5,173 bases of DNA from Nitrososphaerota archaeon (GTDB lineage: Archaea; Thermoproteota; Bathyarchaeia; Bathyarchaeales; Bathycorpusculaceae): contig JAIRJY010000134.1 of the NCBI GenBank assembly GCA_031260365.1, forward strand, positions 1 through 5,173, in the 5' to 3' direction. A program made the translations under genes and the position numbers. This document shows positions 4,651 through 5,173 of this stretch, piece by piece. Positions within the stretch are counted from its first letter, which is position 1; each line of letters opens with the position of its first letter. The notes beneath the pieces are model-generated. The model ran no database searches and was not told the origin of the DNA. It worked only from the letters and a program-made list of their open reading frames with translations.

Positions 4651-5173
4651 TATTTCATTATTTTCATCATTCAAAGCATAATAGAAAGCAATCACGTTCC
4701 TACTTGCATCTTCAGTAATGGTAAAAGACATCGCACCATCGCCCACGATTGTATAACTCGTAATATTTGGTGCATACTCAGTCACGCTAATACCAATAGT
4801 GCCAAACTTTGTCTTACTTGAAGCAACAGAGTTTTTAGTACCCTGTAAATAATAATGCACTGTATAAGCAACAGTTTTGTCTTTGTTGTTTTCGTGTTTA
4901 AAAGTAAGTGCTATAGCAATTAGCTCTATTATGAATATGATAGCGTTTACGATTGTCCACCTGTCAACTAGTACCATCGGTCGGGTCATATCTTCTGTTA
5001 GTAGGAACACGATAATACCTACAATTCCCATGATAACACTTGTGAAGAGCCAGAAAAGTCGTCGTTGTTCCTGCTTGTTCTCTTCAGCTACATCATCAGC
5101 GGTGTCATTTTGTTGTTGCTTTGCTACATATTGATCGTTATCGCCGTCATTTTGTTGTTGCTTTTGTTGTTCT
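4633..5173 (-). CDS. Membrane protein with Gln-rich repeats, two TM helices and a MucBP-like domain; N-terminus outside window
   Basis: The minus-strand frame is open from the window edge to the TGA at 4635-4633, giving at least 179 residues (numbered here from the edge). An internal ATG at 5031 is not the start, since it would cut the first membrane helix. Order: a polar Gln/Asn/Asp-rich part (1-36) with two copies of KQQQND (4-9, 18-23); helix 1 (39-58) preceded by QEQRR; the short loop TEDMTRPMVLVDRW (59-72); helix 2 (73-91); a charged linker HENNKDK; then residues 103-166, YTVHYYLQGT ... YTIVGDGAMSFTITED ... NVIAFYYA, which match the beta pattern of MucBP-type domains (V.Y...G, GY.., FYY end). 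The tail is acidic. Such domains usually lie outside the cell; here the positive charges would place both ends of the helix pair inside, which is odd. I recall similar helix pairs (TEDMT.PMVLVD.WTIVN) in Bathyarchaeia-like proteins. Function unknown. Confidence 0.85.
   Translation of the reverse strand, partial: EQQKQQQNDGDNDQYVAKQQQNDTADDVAEENKQEQRRLFWLFTSVIMGIVGIIVFLLTEDMTRPMVLVDRWTIVNAIIFIIELIAIALTFKHENNKDKTVAYTVHYYLQGTKNSVASSKTKFGTIGISVTEYAPNITSYTIVGDGAMSFTITEDASRNVIAFYYALNDENNEILTPEE
5104..5164. repeat. Two 19-bp direct repeats, 42 nt apart, within the membrane-protein gene
   Basis: The same 19 bases, beginning GTCATTTTGTTG on the plus strand, occur at 5104-5122 and 5146-5164. The 42-nt period equals 14 codons, so the copies stay in frame and encode KQQQND twice. 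Between them the codons differ. The array may continue past the window edge, where EQQ precedes the second copy. Confidence 0.75.

Noticed and set aside
4877..5134. 85-codon plus-strand frame
   Set aside because: It is antisense to the membrane-protein gene, whose frame shows clear helices and a MucBP-like pattern; Ser/Cys-rich content is typical of an antisense shadow.
1..5173. CRISPR array or integrated element with attachment site at the tRNA
   Set aside because: No regularly spaced repeats are present, and no second copy of the tRNA 3' end was seen in the window.

Overview
The window looks archaeal and AT-rich. Supporting signs are TATA-like boxes about 25 nt before inferred transcription starts, short GAGG Shine-Dalgarno sites, small Cys-rich proteins, and an archaeal-looking UPF0104-type membrane protein. 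The small proteins and the two-helix MucBP-like protein resemble what I recall from Bathyarchaeia, possibly gut lineages. That placement is inference from recognition, not a search result.

Layout. At the left edge, on the minus strand, lies most of purC (SAICAR synthetase, purine synthesis), cut by the window edge. A 380-nt intergenic stretch with a small inverted repeat separates it from a divergent plus-strand cluster. That cluster holds a 49-aa protein with Cys pairs (926-1075), an 81-aa protein overlapping it by 7 nt with an Sm-like sequence pattern (1069-1314), and a YkgJ/UPF0153-type eight-cysteine protein (1351-1743). About 900 nt of mostly non-coding sequence follows. It contains a decayed minus-strand DDE transposase fragment, probably IS630-like (about 2029-2432), with in-frame stops, a frame change and a replaced catalytic Glu. 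A possible 61-aa zinc-binding protein (2632-2817), a 9-bp inverted repeat and a 375-aa UPF0104/flippase-like integral membrane protein (2897-4024) come next. On the minus strand there follow tRNA-Val(CAC) with an encoded CCA end, about 300 nt without a gene, and the C-terminal part of a membrane protein with a Gln-rich repeat region, two membrane helices and a MucBP-like domain, which runs off the right edge.

How the genes work together. The only strong case for joint expression is the 49-aa/81-aa overlapping pair, perhaps with the YkgJ-like gene. The other genes appear to be independent units: nucleotide metabolism, envelope/lipid transport, a tRNA and a surface or membrane protein. I see no CRISPR array, intact mobile element or clear defence system. 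The most promising uncharacterised item is the small-protein cluster at 926-1743.
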